From assembly GCA_046327755.1 (NCBI GenBank), contig JAXLXW010000004.1, forward strand, positions 372,001 through 436,000: a stretch of DNA of 64,000 nt, given 5' to 3'. Made by a program: the position numbers and the translations under genes. Shown piece by piece: positions 34,435-43,153 of the stretch. Numbering within the stretch: position 1 is the stretch's first letter; the number at the start of each line of letters is the position of its first letter. Under the pieces are notes generated by a model. That model did not search any database and was not told where the DNA came from. It saw nothing but the letters and a program-made list of their open reading frames with translations. This DNA is from SCN-70-22 sp046327755. GTDB lineage: Bacteria > Gemmatimonadota > Gemmatimonadetes > Gemmatimonadales > Gemmatimonadaceae.

Positions 34435-34497
34435 CGACGCGCAACGCGCGTCGGCACTCCCGTCTCCCGCCTCCCCTCTCCGTCCCCCGTCCGCCGC
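34435..34497 (-). repeat. (GACGGGA)n repeat plus hairpin, copy D, abutting pgm start
   Basis: A hairpin CGACGCGC-AAC-GCGCGTCG (34435-34453) is followed by ACTCCCGTCTCCCGCC and degenerate units up to the base before the pgm ATG (34498). The leader is therefore pyrimidine-rich and lacks a Shine-Dalgarno. Confidence 0.7.
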
Positions 34498-36129
34498 ATG
34501 CCCCTGACCGTCGCGACGACCCCCTTCTCCGGCCAGACCCCCGGCACCTCCGGCCTCCGCAAGAAGGTCACCGTCTTCCAGCAGCCGCACTACCTGGAGA
34601 ACTTCGTCCAGGCGACGTTCGACGCCGTGCAGCTGCCGGAGGCCGCCACGCTGGTGGTCGGGGGGGACGGGCGATACTACAACCGCGAAGCGATCCAGGT
34701 CGTCCTGAAGATGGCCGCCGCGAACGGGGTGGCGCGCGCAATCGTCGGGAAGGACGGGATCCTCTCCACCCCAGCCGCGTCGCACCTCATCCGCAAGCGC
34801 CGGGCGGACGGCGGTGTGATCCTCTCCGCCAGCCACAATCCCGGCGGTCCGGACGGTGACTTCGGGATCAAGTTCAACATGGCGAACGGAGGCCCGGCTC
34901 CCGAGAAGGTGACGGGCGCCATCGCCGCCCGCACGCTGGCCCTCACCGAGTACCGCCTCGAGGAGGCCCCCGACGTCCCGTTAGGCACGCTTGGCGTGCA
35001 CCAGGTCGGCGCGCTAGCCGTCGAGGTGATCGACCCGGTGGCCGACTACGCCGAGCTGATGGAGTCGCTGTTCGACTTCCCCGCCATCCGGGGGATGCTC
35101 TCCGGGGGGACGTTCCGCATGCGCTTCGACGCGATGCACGCCGTCACCGGGCCGTACGCGCAGGAGATCCTCGAGCGCCGCCTGGGCGCCCCCGCGGGGA
35201 CCGTCATCAACGGGACGCCGCTCCCCGATTTCGGCCAGGGGCACCCCGACCCCAACCTCACCTACGCGCACGACCTGGTGGAGGAGCTGTTCGGCGCCGA
35301 CGCGCCGGACTTCGGCGCCGCCAGCGATGGAGACGGCGACCGCAACATGATCCTGGGACGACGCTTTTTCGTCACGCCCAGCGACTCGCTCGCCATCCTC
35401 GCGGCGAATGCGACGCTCGCACCGGGGTACCGCAGCGGGATCGCCGGAGTCGCGCGCTCCATGCCTACCAGCGGTGCAAGCGACCGCGTCGCTGCCGCGT
35501 TAGGCATCGCCTCGTTCGAGACACCCACCGGCTGGAAGTTCTTCGGCAACCTCCTCGACGCCGGCACGGTCACCCTCTGTGGCGAGGAGTCGTTCGGGAC
35601 CGGCTCCAACCACGTGCGCGAGAAGGACGGGGTCTGGGCGGTGCTCTTCTGGCTCAACATCCTCGCGGCACGCGGCGAGTCGGTCGAGTCGATCGTCCGC
35701 GCACACTGGGGCCGGTTCGGGCGCAACTACTACACGCGCCACGACTACGAAGAGGTCGACGCAGCGGCGGCCAAGGCGATCGTCGACACGGCCAGGTCGG
35801 AAGGAACCCGTCTCATCGGGACCGCGCTCGCCGGCGACGTGCTCGCCCTGGTCGACGATTTCGCCTACCACGACCCCGTCGACGGGAGCACGAGCGCCAA
35901 TCAGGGGCTTCGGCTCCTCTTCGCCAGCGGTGCCCGGATCGTCTTTCGACTGTCGGGAACCGGAACGGCAGGGGCGACGCTTCGCCTCTATGTGGAGTCG
36001 TACGAGTCCGACCGTAGCCGGCAGGACATGGACGCGCAGGTCGCGCTGAGCGCCTATCTCGAAGCAGCGCTCAAAGTCAGCCGCCTCAGGGAGTTGAGTG
36101 GGCGCGAGGGGCCGACCGTGGTGACGTAA
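34498..36129 (+). CDS. pgm: Phosphoglucomutase (alpha-D-glucose-phosphate-specific)
   Basis: This 543-residue enzyme interconverts glucose-1-phosphate and glucose-6-phosphate in the cytoplasm. The N-terminal SGQTPGTSGLRKKV, the catalytic phosphoserine loop ILSASHNPGG (Ser112), the metal loop SDGDGDRNMILG (about 278-289), the substrate loop GEESFG and the C-terminal phosphate-binding FRLSGTGTAG are all present and intact. Length and motifs match the Pgm branch that resembles eukaryotic PGM1. The ATG at 34498 directly follows the GACGGGA-type repeat and has no Shine-Dalgarno, so initiation may be leaderless or repeat-dependent. It stands alone, divergent from the creatininase-like gene. Confidence 0.95.
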   Translation: MPLTVATTPFSGQTPGTSGLRKKVTVFQQPHYLENFVQATFDAVQLPEAATLVVGGDGRYYNREAIQVVLKMAAANGVARAIVGKDGILSTPAASHLIRKRRADGGVILSASHNPGGPDGDFGIKFNMANGGPAPEKVTGAIAARTLALTEYRLEEAPDVPLGTLGVHQVGALAVEVIDPVADYAELMESLFDFPAIRGMLSGGTFRMRFDAMHAVTGPYAQEILERRLGAPAGTVINGTPLPDFGQGHPDPNLTYAHDLVEELFGADAPDFGAASDGDGDRNMILGRRFFVTPSDSLAILAANATLAPGYRSGIAGVARSMPTSGASDRVAAALGIASFETPTGWKFFGNLLDAGTVTLCGEESFGTGSNHVREKDGVWAVLFWLNILAARGESVESIVRAHWGRFGRNYYTRHDYEEVDAAAAKAIVDTARSEGTRLIGTALAGDVLALVDDFAYHDPVDGSTSANQGLRLLFASGARIVFRLSGTGTAGATLRLYVESYESDRSRQDMDAQVALSAYLEAALKVSRLRELSGREGPTVVT

Positions 36130-36307
36130 CGTAACCTGCGTCCGATCAGCTTAGGACTCGATTCCGGACTGGGATTCCTATTTCGGGAACCGCGCTGTAC
36201 ATTCGGTGCACGAACCGAAAGTGCAGAATTCCCGGTCGCACGGACCGTCGTCGCTGTACTCGATTCACGGTCCCGAGACTGCCCTCATGTTCTGACGAGG
36301 CCGATTC
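36130..36307 (+). promoter_or_regulatory. Less G+C-rich intergenic region after pgm
   Basis: These 178 bp are visibly richer in A+T than the surroundings and contain short palindromic words such as CTGTACATTCGGTGCAC and ATTCCGGACTGGGATTCC. They probably carry the pgm terminator and the promoter of the small gene at 36308, but no clear hexamers can be assigned. Confidence 0.35.
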
Positions 36308-36553
36308 GTGTCCGACAAGCATCCAAAACCCGCGCGCCCCCTCAAGGCAGACGGAAAGGAAGGCCCGAAGCGCAGCCGCCGGGCCGACAAGAGCCAGCGC
36401 CAGGCGAGCCAGCGCACGACGCCGCGGATCATCGTCGCGGCCCAGGAAAGCGGGCGCGACCTTGCAGCGCTCCGTGCGCAAGTCACCGCCACGATCCTCG
36501 ACATCATCGCGCGCCGATATCTGCCACCTGCGCCAAACGGCGAGCCAGCCTAG
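36308..36553 (+). CDS. Small basic protein, unknown
   Basis: An 81-residue protein beginning at a GTG with GAGG 8 nt upstream. Its first 40 residues are Lys/Arg/Ser-rich and disordered (KHPKPARPLKADGKEGPKRS), followed by a helical segment RDLAALRAQVTATILDIIARRYL. It resembles no family I know; the basic tail might bind nucleic acid. Codon use in the first half is less G+C-biased than in its neighbours. Coding status is likely but not certain. Confidence 0.45.
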   Translation: MSDKHPKPARPLKADGKEGPKRSRRADKSQRQASQRTTPRIIVAAQESGRDLAALRAQVTATILDIIARRYLPPAPNGEPA

Positions 36554-36987
36554 GCTCGCCGCCCCTCCAGCGCCACCCTCCCGTACCGCACCCACGGCCG
36601 CCTCGCGAAGATTGGCGACCGTGAGGAGCGGAGCGGGGCGCGTGCCGACGGCTCCGTAGGCCGGGACCAGGAGACGGCAGTACTACGCGCCCTCGAAATC
36701 GTCGAGGCGCCCCCAGCCGCGGCCGAGCGTCGCCTGCCCCGAGGGGATGCGGACGCGCGCCCAACGCACCACAACAGCGACGCGAGCGGTGGCGCTGCCG
36801 ACGACGAGTGCCGAGCCCGCGACGTGGCCGGCGCCTAGGGCGACGCCGGCCACGCAGGCGACGCCCTAGGCGGGGGATATGACGCGGAGGGATGAGGTGT
36901 GCGCCGCACCGGAAGGTGCGCTAGCATTCGCACTGCCTGGACTGCCTCTCGCCACTGAGGGGCGCCACGACGCGATGCCAGCCACGC
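36554..36987. other. 434-bp gap with nested palindromes before the ytxJ-like gene
   Basis: No convincing gene. Two mutually exclusive hairpins overlap: GTGGCCGGCG (36824-36833) with CGCCGGCCAC (36844-36853), and GCCTAGGGCG (36833-36842) with CGCCCTAGGC (36862-36871). On the minus strand, 36683-36853 is an open frame of 56 codons from a GTG. Its end reads GRGWGRLDDFEGA and it has a hydrophobic middle and high G+C at third positions, but a stop lies directly upstream and there is no Shine-Dalgarno. It could be the tail of a decayed gene. Confidence 0.35.
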
Positions 36988-37341
36988 ATGTCTCCCGACG
37001 ACCCTTTGCCGCACGACGCCGCCCGCTCGCTGCTTCAGCGTCACCCGCTGCACATCATCTTCAAGCACTCGCCTTACTGCGGGCGCTCGGTGAGCGCCGA
37101 GGAGCAGGTGCAGCGCTACTTGGCGCGTCCGGGCGCGGTGCCGGTGGCGACGGTGCACGTCTTTGACCAGCGCGCACTCTCCGACGCGCTCGAGACGGTG
37201 ACTGGGATCCGGCACGAGTCGCCGCAGGCACTGGTCGTGCGCGACGGCACGGTGCAGTGGCACGCGTCGCATCGCCGAGTCACGGACGAGGCGCTCGCAG
37301 CGGCGGTGGCTGAAGCCGCACAACGCGGCATCGACGGCTGA
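36988..37341 (+). CDS. ytxJ: YtxJ-type monothiol bacilliredoxin
   Basis: A 117-residue thioredoxin-fold protein of the YtxJ/DUF2847 family. IIFKHSPYCGRS carries the single redox cysteine (C31) in the usual place, and the family's cis-Pro/C-terminal block HESPQALVVRDGTVQWHASHRRVT is nearly canonical. YtxJ proteins are proposed to remove bacillithiol from mixed disulfides on proteins in the cytoplasm, so its presence hints that the organism makes bacillithiol or a similar thiol. It stands alone, 60 bp before the end of the minus-strand hybrid kinase gene. Confidence 0.88.
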   Translation: MSPDDPLPHDAARSLLQRHPLHIIFKHSPYCGRSVSAEEQVQRYLARPGAVPVATVHVFDQRALSDALETVTGIRHESPQALVVRDGTVQWHASHRRVTDEALAAAVAEAAQRGIDG

Positions 37342-37401
37342 GCGTTCGAGACGCTCCCCCGAGCCGACGACGGGTCCAACTCCGCGGTGACACCATCCGC
37401 G

Positions 37402-40383
37402 TCATGAGTCGGCGGCGCGTGCGACCCGCTCCACGGCGGTGGCGAGCGTCTCCGCCGTGAAGGGCTTGGGCAGGAAGGTCGCGCCCGGCCAGTCCTCCGG
37501 TCGCCACTCCTGCTCGCTGTAGCCGGACATGAAGACGAGCGGTACGCGGTCGTTCGACGCCCGCACGGCGCGAGCGAGCTCAAAGCCCCCCAGGCGCGGC
37601 ATGCGCACATCGGTGATGACGAGGTGGACGTCGCCCGCGACGCCCGGCCAACGATCGAGTGCATCGCGACCGTCAACGGCCGGGACGACGGTATGTCCAA
37701 GGCGCTGCAGCATCGACGTCCCGACACGGCGCACCCACTCGTCGTCCTCGACGAGCAGGATGGTGAGCGGACGCGGCGCGGCCGCGGCACCGGACGGTTC
37801 GGCCGGCGACGCGACTCCCTCGGCGACGAGCGGCAGCACGACTGTGATGCGACTGCCCTTCCCGGGTGCAGAGTCGACGGTGATCGCCCCGCCGAGCGAC
37901 CTTACGATGCCGTACACGGTGGCGAGTCCGAGCCCCGTGCCTCGCCCAATGTCCTTGGTGGTGAAGAACGGCTCGAAGATGTGCGCCACCGTCTCCGGAT
38001 CCATGCCGTGCCCGGTGTCCGAGAAGACGAGGCGGACATAGCGCCCGCTCGGCAGCGTTTCGAAGTCGGGTGAGGGTGCCCCCCCCGCCACGACGGTGTG
38101 TTCGACCACGCCAGCCGCAATGCGCAGCGTCCCTCCCACCCCGAGGGTCCCGTGACGCGCGGTGAGCATCGCATCGCGCGCATTCGTCGCCAGGTTGAAC
38201 ACGATCTGCTCGAGTTGGCCAGCGTCGCTCAGCACATAGGCATCGCCGACCTTGGAGCGCACTTCAAGTGTGATCTCCTCGCTGAGCAGCCGTCCCAGCA
38301 GCTTCTCACACTCGTGCAGGACGTTCCCCACGTGCACCGGCGCCTGCGGGGCCGCTCCCTTTCGACTGAATGTGAGCAGCTGACGGACGAGCGTGGCGGC
38401 GCGCGCGGCGGCGCTGCGCACATCGCCGAGGGCACCTTTCACCCCCGCCGGCACGTGCGTACCGTCCTGCAACTCTGCCTCCGCCAGCCCCACCCCGCCC
38501 GAGATGACGGTGAGCAGGTTGTTGAAGTCGTGCGCGATGCCGCCCGCCAGCTGGCCGAGCGCCTTGAGCTTCTCGGCGTGTCGCAGTCGCTCCTCGAGCT
38601 GGCGCGTGGCGGTGGTATCCTCGAAGGCGATCACCATGCGTCGCAGGCGCCCCCCGAGGTCGCGCACTGCGGTTCCGTGCGCCTCGACCACGGCATACGA
38701 GCCATCGCCACGCCGCAACCGTAGCGATTCGTGCCATGTGCCATCGGCCGCGGCCGTGGCAATAAAGGCACGCACACTCGTCAGGACACGCTCGCGATCC
38801 TGCGGATGGATGCGGTCCATCCACCACGCCGCCGATCGGGCGGCCCCACCCGGATCGTCTCCAAACAGCGATGACATCCCGGCCCCGGCCAGCACTTCGC
38901 GCGTCTCAGCATTCCACTCGCAGATCACGTCGCGGGTGGCGCGCGCGGCGAGCATGTATCGCTCCTCGCTCGCGCGCAGCGCCTCCTCGCGCCGCATCCG
39001 CTCGCGCTCCTGCTGCGTGATGTCGGTGACGGCCGTGACCGCGCCGACCACCTGCCCCATCGCGTCGCGTAGCGGCGCCGCGTGGTGGAGAATGATCGCC
39101 CGCTCCCCGTCGAAGCGCTCGATCTCCAATTGCTCCCCGTTGCACGTCTCACCACGCGTGAGCGCGCGCGACATGGCCCACTCGTCGGCCTGCACGCGCT
39201 GACCGGTGGAGGGCCACCACGCCTTGTACCGATCGTACTCCGCCATCGCGGCGACGTCCTCGCGCCCGCCCCATATCTCCGTGAGGCGGTTGTTCTCGAA
39301 GACCGGCCTCCCGATCGCGTTCGCGACGGAGACGCCGACCGGAAGCGTGTCGAGGATATTGCGATAGTACGCCTCGCGCTGCGCCAGCAGCACGCGCGCC
39401 TCGCGGTACTCGGTGACATCGGTGACCGTCCCAAGCATCCGCAGCGGGCGCCCTTCGGCGTCGCGCGCGACGATGCGCCCGCGCCCCAGCATCCACCGCC
39501 ACGAGCCGTCCGACTGGCGTGCACGATACTCCGAGGCGTAGACCGCCGTCTCTCCCCGCGCATGTGCGGCAACGGTCGCCTGCACCTGCCCCTGATCCTC
39601 GGGATGCACCATCTGCGCCCACTCGAACGACGTCGGCGCTGGTCGCATCGGCGGGAGCCCATGGAGCCTGTTCCACTGCGGGCTGACGTAGCCATGGTCC
39701 GTGGTCATGTCCCACTCCCACACGCCGTCCTGCACGGCGTCCAGCGCCGTCACCAAACGATCCTCAGCGACACCTCGCTCGATCTCCGCCATGGCCAACG
39801 TGGCGAGATCCTCCACCACCGCCCGATCATCGGACGTCCAATGGTGCGCTCGCAGGTCCATGGCACAGCAGGCACCCAGGGCGATTCCTTCGCGCGTGAC
39901 CAGCGGCACGCCGATGTATGCCTGCACCTGCAATCGGCGCATCGTCTCGCTGGCGGTGAGCGAAGACGTCGTGGCATCGCCCACCACGAGCGCCTGACCC
40001 GAAGCCACGACGTGCTGACAGACGGCTACCGAGAGCGGCGTCTCGCGCGCGCCGTCGTTCCACGCGTCGGGCGCCGACAGCCCGAGGAAACGCTGCCCGC
40101 TCGGCAGTATGAGCGAGACGGCGGCGATGGGGGCGTCGAGCAGGCGGGCGATCATCCGCGCCAATCGGTCGAGGACTGGGTTCGCGCGGTGGTGCGCCGC
40201 CTCGACGGCGGAGAGGGTCGTGAGGCGCTCCGGCGCATCGAGCGCGATCGGGACCGCACGACGCGCATGGGGATCGGCCTCGCGTGGCTCCTCGTCGGCA
40301 CGCGAGGCCGGCGCTCCCGTCTCTCGCGTGTCTCGCGTGGGTGCGCCGTCCTTCCCAACCGGATCGTGCCTGTCGATCGTCAT
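37402..40383 (-). CDS. Hybrid sensor histidine kinase (GAF-PAS-PAS-PAS-HK-REC)
   Basis: A 993-residue soluble hybrid kinase: GAF domain (about 45-210), three PAS/PAC units (about 215-335, 340-465 and 480-600; e.g. WRWMLGRGRIVARDAEG), HisKA with phospho-acceptor H618 in GGIAHDFNNLL, HATPase (DTGHGMDPE, GRGTGLGLATVYGIV) and a C-terminal receiver with phospho-acceptor D925 in VITDVRMPRLGG. There is no transmembrane segment, so it senses cytoplasmic signals. I chose the ATG at 40383, preceded by AAAGGA at a 7-nt spacing, over the ATG 27 bp upstream. Its N-terminal TRDTRETG is encoded by a repeat-like CTCCCGTCTCTCGCGTGTC stretch. It is divergent from another kinase. Confidence 0.9.
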   Translation of the reverse strand: MTIDRHDPVGKDGAPTRDTRETGAPASRADEEPREADPHARRAVPIALDAPERLTTLSAVEAAHHRANPVLDRLARMIARLLDAPIAAVSLILPSGQRFLGLSAPDAWNDGARETPLSVAVCQHVVASGQALVVGDATTSSLTASETMRRLQVQAYIGVPLVTREGIALGACCAMDLRAHHWTSDDRAVVEDLATLAMAEIERGVAEDRLVTALDAVQDGVWEWDMTTDHGYVSPQWNRLHGLPPMRPAPTSFEWAQMVHPEDQGQVQATVAAHARGETAVYASEYRARQSDGSWRWMLGRGRIVARDAEGRPLRMLGTVTDVTEYREARVLLAQREAYYRNILDTLPVGVSVANAIGRPVFENNRLTEIWGGREDVAAMAEYDRYKAWWPSTGQRVQADEWAMSRALTRGETCNGEQLEIERFDGERAIILHHAAPLRDAMGQVVGAVTAVTDITQQERERMRREEALRASEERYMLAARATRDVICEWNAETREVLAGAGMSSLFGDDPGGAARSAAWWMDRIHPQDRERVLTSVRAFIATAAADGTWHESLRLRRGDGSYAVVEAHGTAVRDLGGRLRRMVIAFEDTTATRQLEERLRHAEKLKALGQLAGGIAHDFNNLLTVISGGVGLAEAELQDGTHVPAGVKGALGDVRSAAARAATLVRQLLTFSRKGAAPQAPVHVGNVLHECEKLLGRLLSEEITLEVRSKVGDAYVLSDAGQLEQIVFNLATNARDAMLTARHGTLGVGGTLRIAAGVVEHTVVAGGAPSPDFETLPSGRYVRLVFSDTGHGMDPETVAHIFEPFFTTKDIGRGTGLGLATVYGIVRSLGGAITVDSAPGKGSRITVVLPLVAEGVASPAEPSGAAAAPRPLTILLVEDDEWVRRVGTSMLQRLGHTVVPAVDGRDALDRWPGVAGDVHLVITDVRMPRLGGFELARAVRASNDRVPLVFMSGYSEQEWRPEDWPGATFLPKPFTAETLATAVERVARAADS

Positions 40384-40710
40384 GACGTTCCTTTGAGCGC
40401 GTGGGGGCATCCCTCGCCCCGCTCGCGGTGCGCCGCGGCCCCGCGTGCTGCCCTCCCCTTCACCCTAGGGATTGGCAGACAGCACCGCAAGTATCGGCAA
40501 GGTCTGGTGAGTGTTGCACGCGTGCGGTGAATCGCTGTCACCCATGAGAAGACGCCAAGACCTCCCGTCCCCGCCTTTACTAAAGCGGCCTAACGAATCG
40601 TGCTTTGCGGACTGCCGTCCGATACTGGGGAAGAGCCGCGTGCTGCAGGGTCCCATCGCGCCAGCGGGATCCTGCGCCGCGTCTCTCCGACCCTGGTGCT
40701 GCGTCCCCGC
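40384..40710. promoter_or_regulatory. Divergent region between two sensor kinases
   Basis: These 327 bp separate two divergent histidine kinase genes. An imperfect palindrome CCGCCTTTACTAAAGCGG lies at 40571-40588 in the least G+C-rich part, overlapping a GCCTAAC heptamer (40588-40594), and could be an operator for both genes. No other gene or RNA is evident, although the downstream kinase frame stays open back to 40600. Confidence 0.4.
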
Positions 40711-43014
40711 ATGGCCCCGCGCATGACTCCCGCGACGTCCACCCCCGCCTACTCGCCCGCACGGCATGACCTGACGCCTGCACCGTTCGCGCATCCCTCG
40801 GGATCGATCGCCGCGCGAGTGCGCGAACTCACCGCGCTCCTGGCGCAGGCGTCGGATGCCCTGATGATCGGTGATGCGAACGGTCGCATCACGTGGGTGA
40901 ATGCCGCGTGGGAGGCGATGACGGGATACACGCTGCAACAGATCGTCGGGCGCAAGGCGTCCTCGCTCTTGCGGCGCGGCGATGTGGATCCGGAGACGGC
41001 ACGGGCGATTCGCGTCGCCGTGCGCGAGGGGCTCGCCTTCGAAGGGGAACTTCGGAACTATCGCGCCAATGGCTCGCCCTTCTGGACGCGCCTCCGCCTC
41101 ACGCCGGTCCGGGACGACCAGGGGGTGCTGCAGTCATTCATCTGCGTGAAGCACGACATCACCGCGCAGCGTTCGCGCGAGGCACAGACGCGCGCGTTGA
41201 TCCAGCACGCGGCGACGGTGATCATCGGGTTGCATCCCGACGGGACGATCTTCGAGTGGAACGACGCCGCCGCCACGTTGTTCGGCGCCGCACGCGACGA
41301 GGTGCTGGGGCGCGAATTCGCCGGTCAGTTCGTGCGCGAGCACGAGCGGCAGCAGGTGCGGCGGGCGTTCGCCCGAGTGCTCGCGGGGGATTCGCTCCTC
41401 GGCGTCGAGCAATGCCTGCGCAGTCGGTCCGGGCGCGAGGTTCGCGTACGGTGGAATGTCTCGACCTTTTCCACTGCCGCGGGCGAGGTTGCCGGCCTCA
41501 TCGCCGTCGGCGACGACGTCACGGAGCGCGTTGCCGCGCAGGAGCGATTCCGGGTCCTCTACGAGCGCTCCTCCGACCCGCACCTGTTCTTCGCCGAGCA
41601 CATCGTCGACTGCAACGAGGCGACCGTGCGAATGCTGCGGGCTCCCAACCGTGAAGCACTCATCGGGATGCACCCCGCGCAACTCTCGCCCCCGGTGCAG
41701 CCGGACGGCGAGGCGTCGGCCCCCAAGGCACACCGCATGATCGAGCAGGCGCATGCCAACGGACATCACCGCTTCGACTGGCTGCACCGCCGCCTCGACG
41801 GGACCGACGTCCTCGTCGAGGTGAGCCTCTCGAGTGTCACGCTCGACGGTCGTCCAACGCTCCTCGCGGTGTGGCGCGACCTCACGGAGCGAGTGCGCGC
41901 CGAGGCCGCACTCCGTCGCGAACGTGCGCGCCTGGTGGACGCCATCGAGCTGCTCGACTCGGGGTTCGCGATGTTCGACGACGAGCATCGCCTGCTCGTG
42001 TGCAATCGCGCGTTTGTCTTCGACCGCCCGGAGTGGGATGCGCTGGCGCGCCCGGGCGTGCCGCTGCACGAACTCCTCGAGGCGACGCTCGTCGATGGCA
42101 AGGTCCCGGAGACCGGCGAATCCGGGGAGTCGTGGATCGCACGCGCCGTGGAGCGGCATCGCGGCGAGGGCGAGACGCACGTGCAGGTCGTGGGAGATCG
42201 CACGCTGCGCATCACGGTCCAGCCCACCAGCGATGGCGGGAGCGTCGCGCTTGCGACGGATATCTCCCCGCTGATGGCCGTGCAACGCTCCCTCGAACAG
42301 GCGCGCGACGCGGCCGACGACGCCAATCGGGCCAAGAGCGACTTCCTGGCCCGGATGAGCCACGAACTGCGCACCCCGCTCAACGCCATCATCGGCTTCA
42401 CTCGCATCATCGCCCGCAGTCGCGACACATCGCTTCCCGAGCGCGAGCGCGAGTTCCTGTCGCGCGTCGAGGCCAACGGGCTGCGACTGCTCACGCTCGT
42501 CAACGACATCCTCGACCTCGCGAAGGTCGAAGCGGGGCGCCTCGACGTGCACCGCGCCCCCACCGACATCGGCGCGCTGGTCTCCGAGACGGTGGCGCAG
42601 TGCGAGGGATACCCGCGTCGTCCCGACGTCGCGCTCCGCGCCGAGGTTCCGGGCGCACCGGCGATGCTCGTCACCGATGGCGCCAAGCTGCGGCAGGTAC
42701 TGGTGAACCTGATCAGCAACGCCCTCAAATTCACGGAACGCGGCGAGGTGGTGGTGCGCGTGGTGACAAATACCGCGCAACGACCGCTGCTGGTCGAGGT
42801 GCACGACACGGGTCGCGGCATCCCGCGGCAACGACTCAGCGCGATCTTCGAGGCCTTCGAGCAGGCCGACGCCACGACAGGGCGCGACTACGGCGGGACT
42901 GGGCTTGGGCTCTCCATTTCGCGGGCACTCTGCCTGGCGCTCGGGGCGCGACTCTCGGTCGACAGCACGCCCGGGGTGGGGTCGACGTTCCGCGTCGTGC
43001 TCCCGGCCGCGTAA
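40711..43014 (+). CDS. Multi-PAS sensor histidine kinase
   Basis: A 767-residue soluble kinase: PAS/PAC 1 (about 30-155; MIGDANGRITWVNAAWEAMTG), PAS 2 (about 160-275; GTIFEWNDAAATLFGA), PAS 3 (about 280-400), a divergent PAS 4 (about 410-520; FAMFDDEHRLLVCNRAF), HisKA with H551 in ARMSHELRTPLNAIIGF, and HATPase (LVNLISNALKFTERG, DTGRGIP, GGTGLGLSISRAL). It lacks both transmembrane segments and a receiver. Frame is open from 40600; ATG at 40711 or 40723 begins the credible protein, and neither has a strong Shine-Dalgarno. No cognate response regulator is adjacent; it may partner with the divergent hybrid kinase. Confidence 0.88.
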   Translation: MAPRMTPATSTPAYSPARHDLTPAPFAHPSGSIAARVRELTALLAQASDALMIGDANGRITWVNAAWEAMTGYTLQQIVGRKASSLLRRGDVDPETARAIRVAVREGLAFEGELRNYRANGSPFWTRLRLTPVRDDQGVLQSFICVKHDITAQRSREAQTRALIQHAATVIIGLHPDGTIFEWNDAAATLFGAARDEVLGREFAGQFVREHERQQVRRAFARVLAGDSLLGVEQCLRSRSGREVRVRWNVSTFSTAAGEVAGLIAVGDDVTERVAAQERFRVLYERSSDPHLFFAEHIVDCNEATVRMLRAPNREALIGMHPAQLSPPVQPDGEASAPKAHRMIEQAHANGHHRFDWLHRRLDGTDVLVEVSLSSVTLDGRPTLLAVWRDLTERVRAEAALRRERARLVDAIELLDSGFAMFDDEHRLLVCNRAFVFDRPEWDALARPGVPLHELLEATLVDGKVPETGESGESWIARAVERHRGEGETHVQVVGDRTLRITVQPTSDGGSVALATDISPLMAVQRSLEQARDAADDANRAKSDFLARMSHELRTPLNAIIGFTRIIARSRDTSLPEREREFLSRVEANGLRLLTLVNDILDLAKVEAGRLDVHRAPTDIGALVSETVAQCEGYPRRPDVALRAEVPGAPAMLVTDGAKLRQVLVNLISNALKFTERGEVVVRVVTNTAQRPLLVEVHDTGRGIPRQRLSAIFEAFEQADATTGRDYGGTGLGLSISRALCLALGARLSVDSTPGVGSTFRVVLPAA

Positions 43015-43153
43015 CACCACTCGGCGACTTCCGTCGATTGGTGTCGCGAAGCCGCCGATTCGTGACGCGAGGCGCACGAGTCCGCGGGCGAGCGAGTAGG
43101 CTCCGGCGGGTGCCGATCGAGTGCACGCACTGTCCCCTCATCCCGGAGCGCTC

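Noticed and set aside
36683..36853. 56-codon minus-strand ORF as a functional gene
   Set aside because: It has a protein-like end but a stop immediately upstream, no Shine-Dalgarno and overlap with the palindromes; kept only as a possible gene remnant.
41134..43077. 647-codon antisense frame across the multi-PAS kinase
   Set aside because: No recognisable domain; it is explained by the codon bias of the kinase on the other strand.
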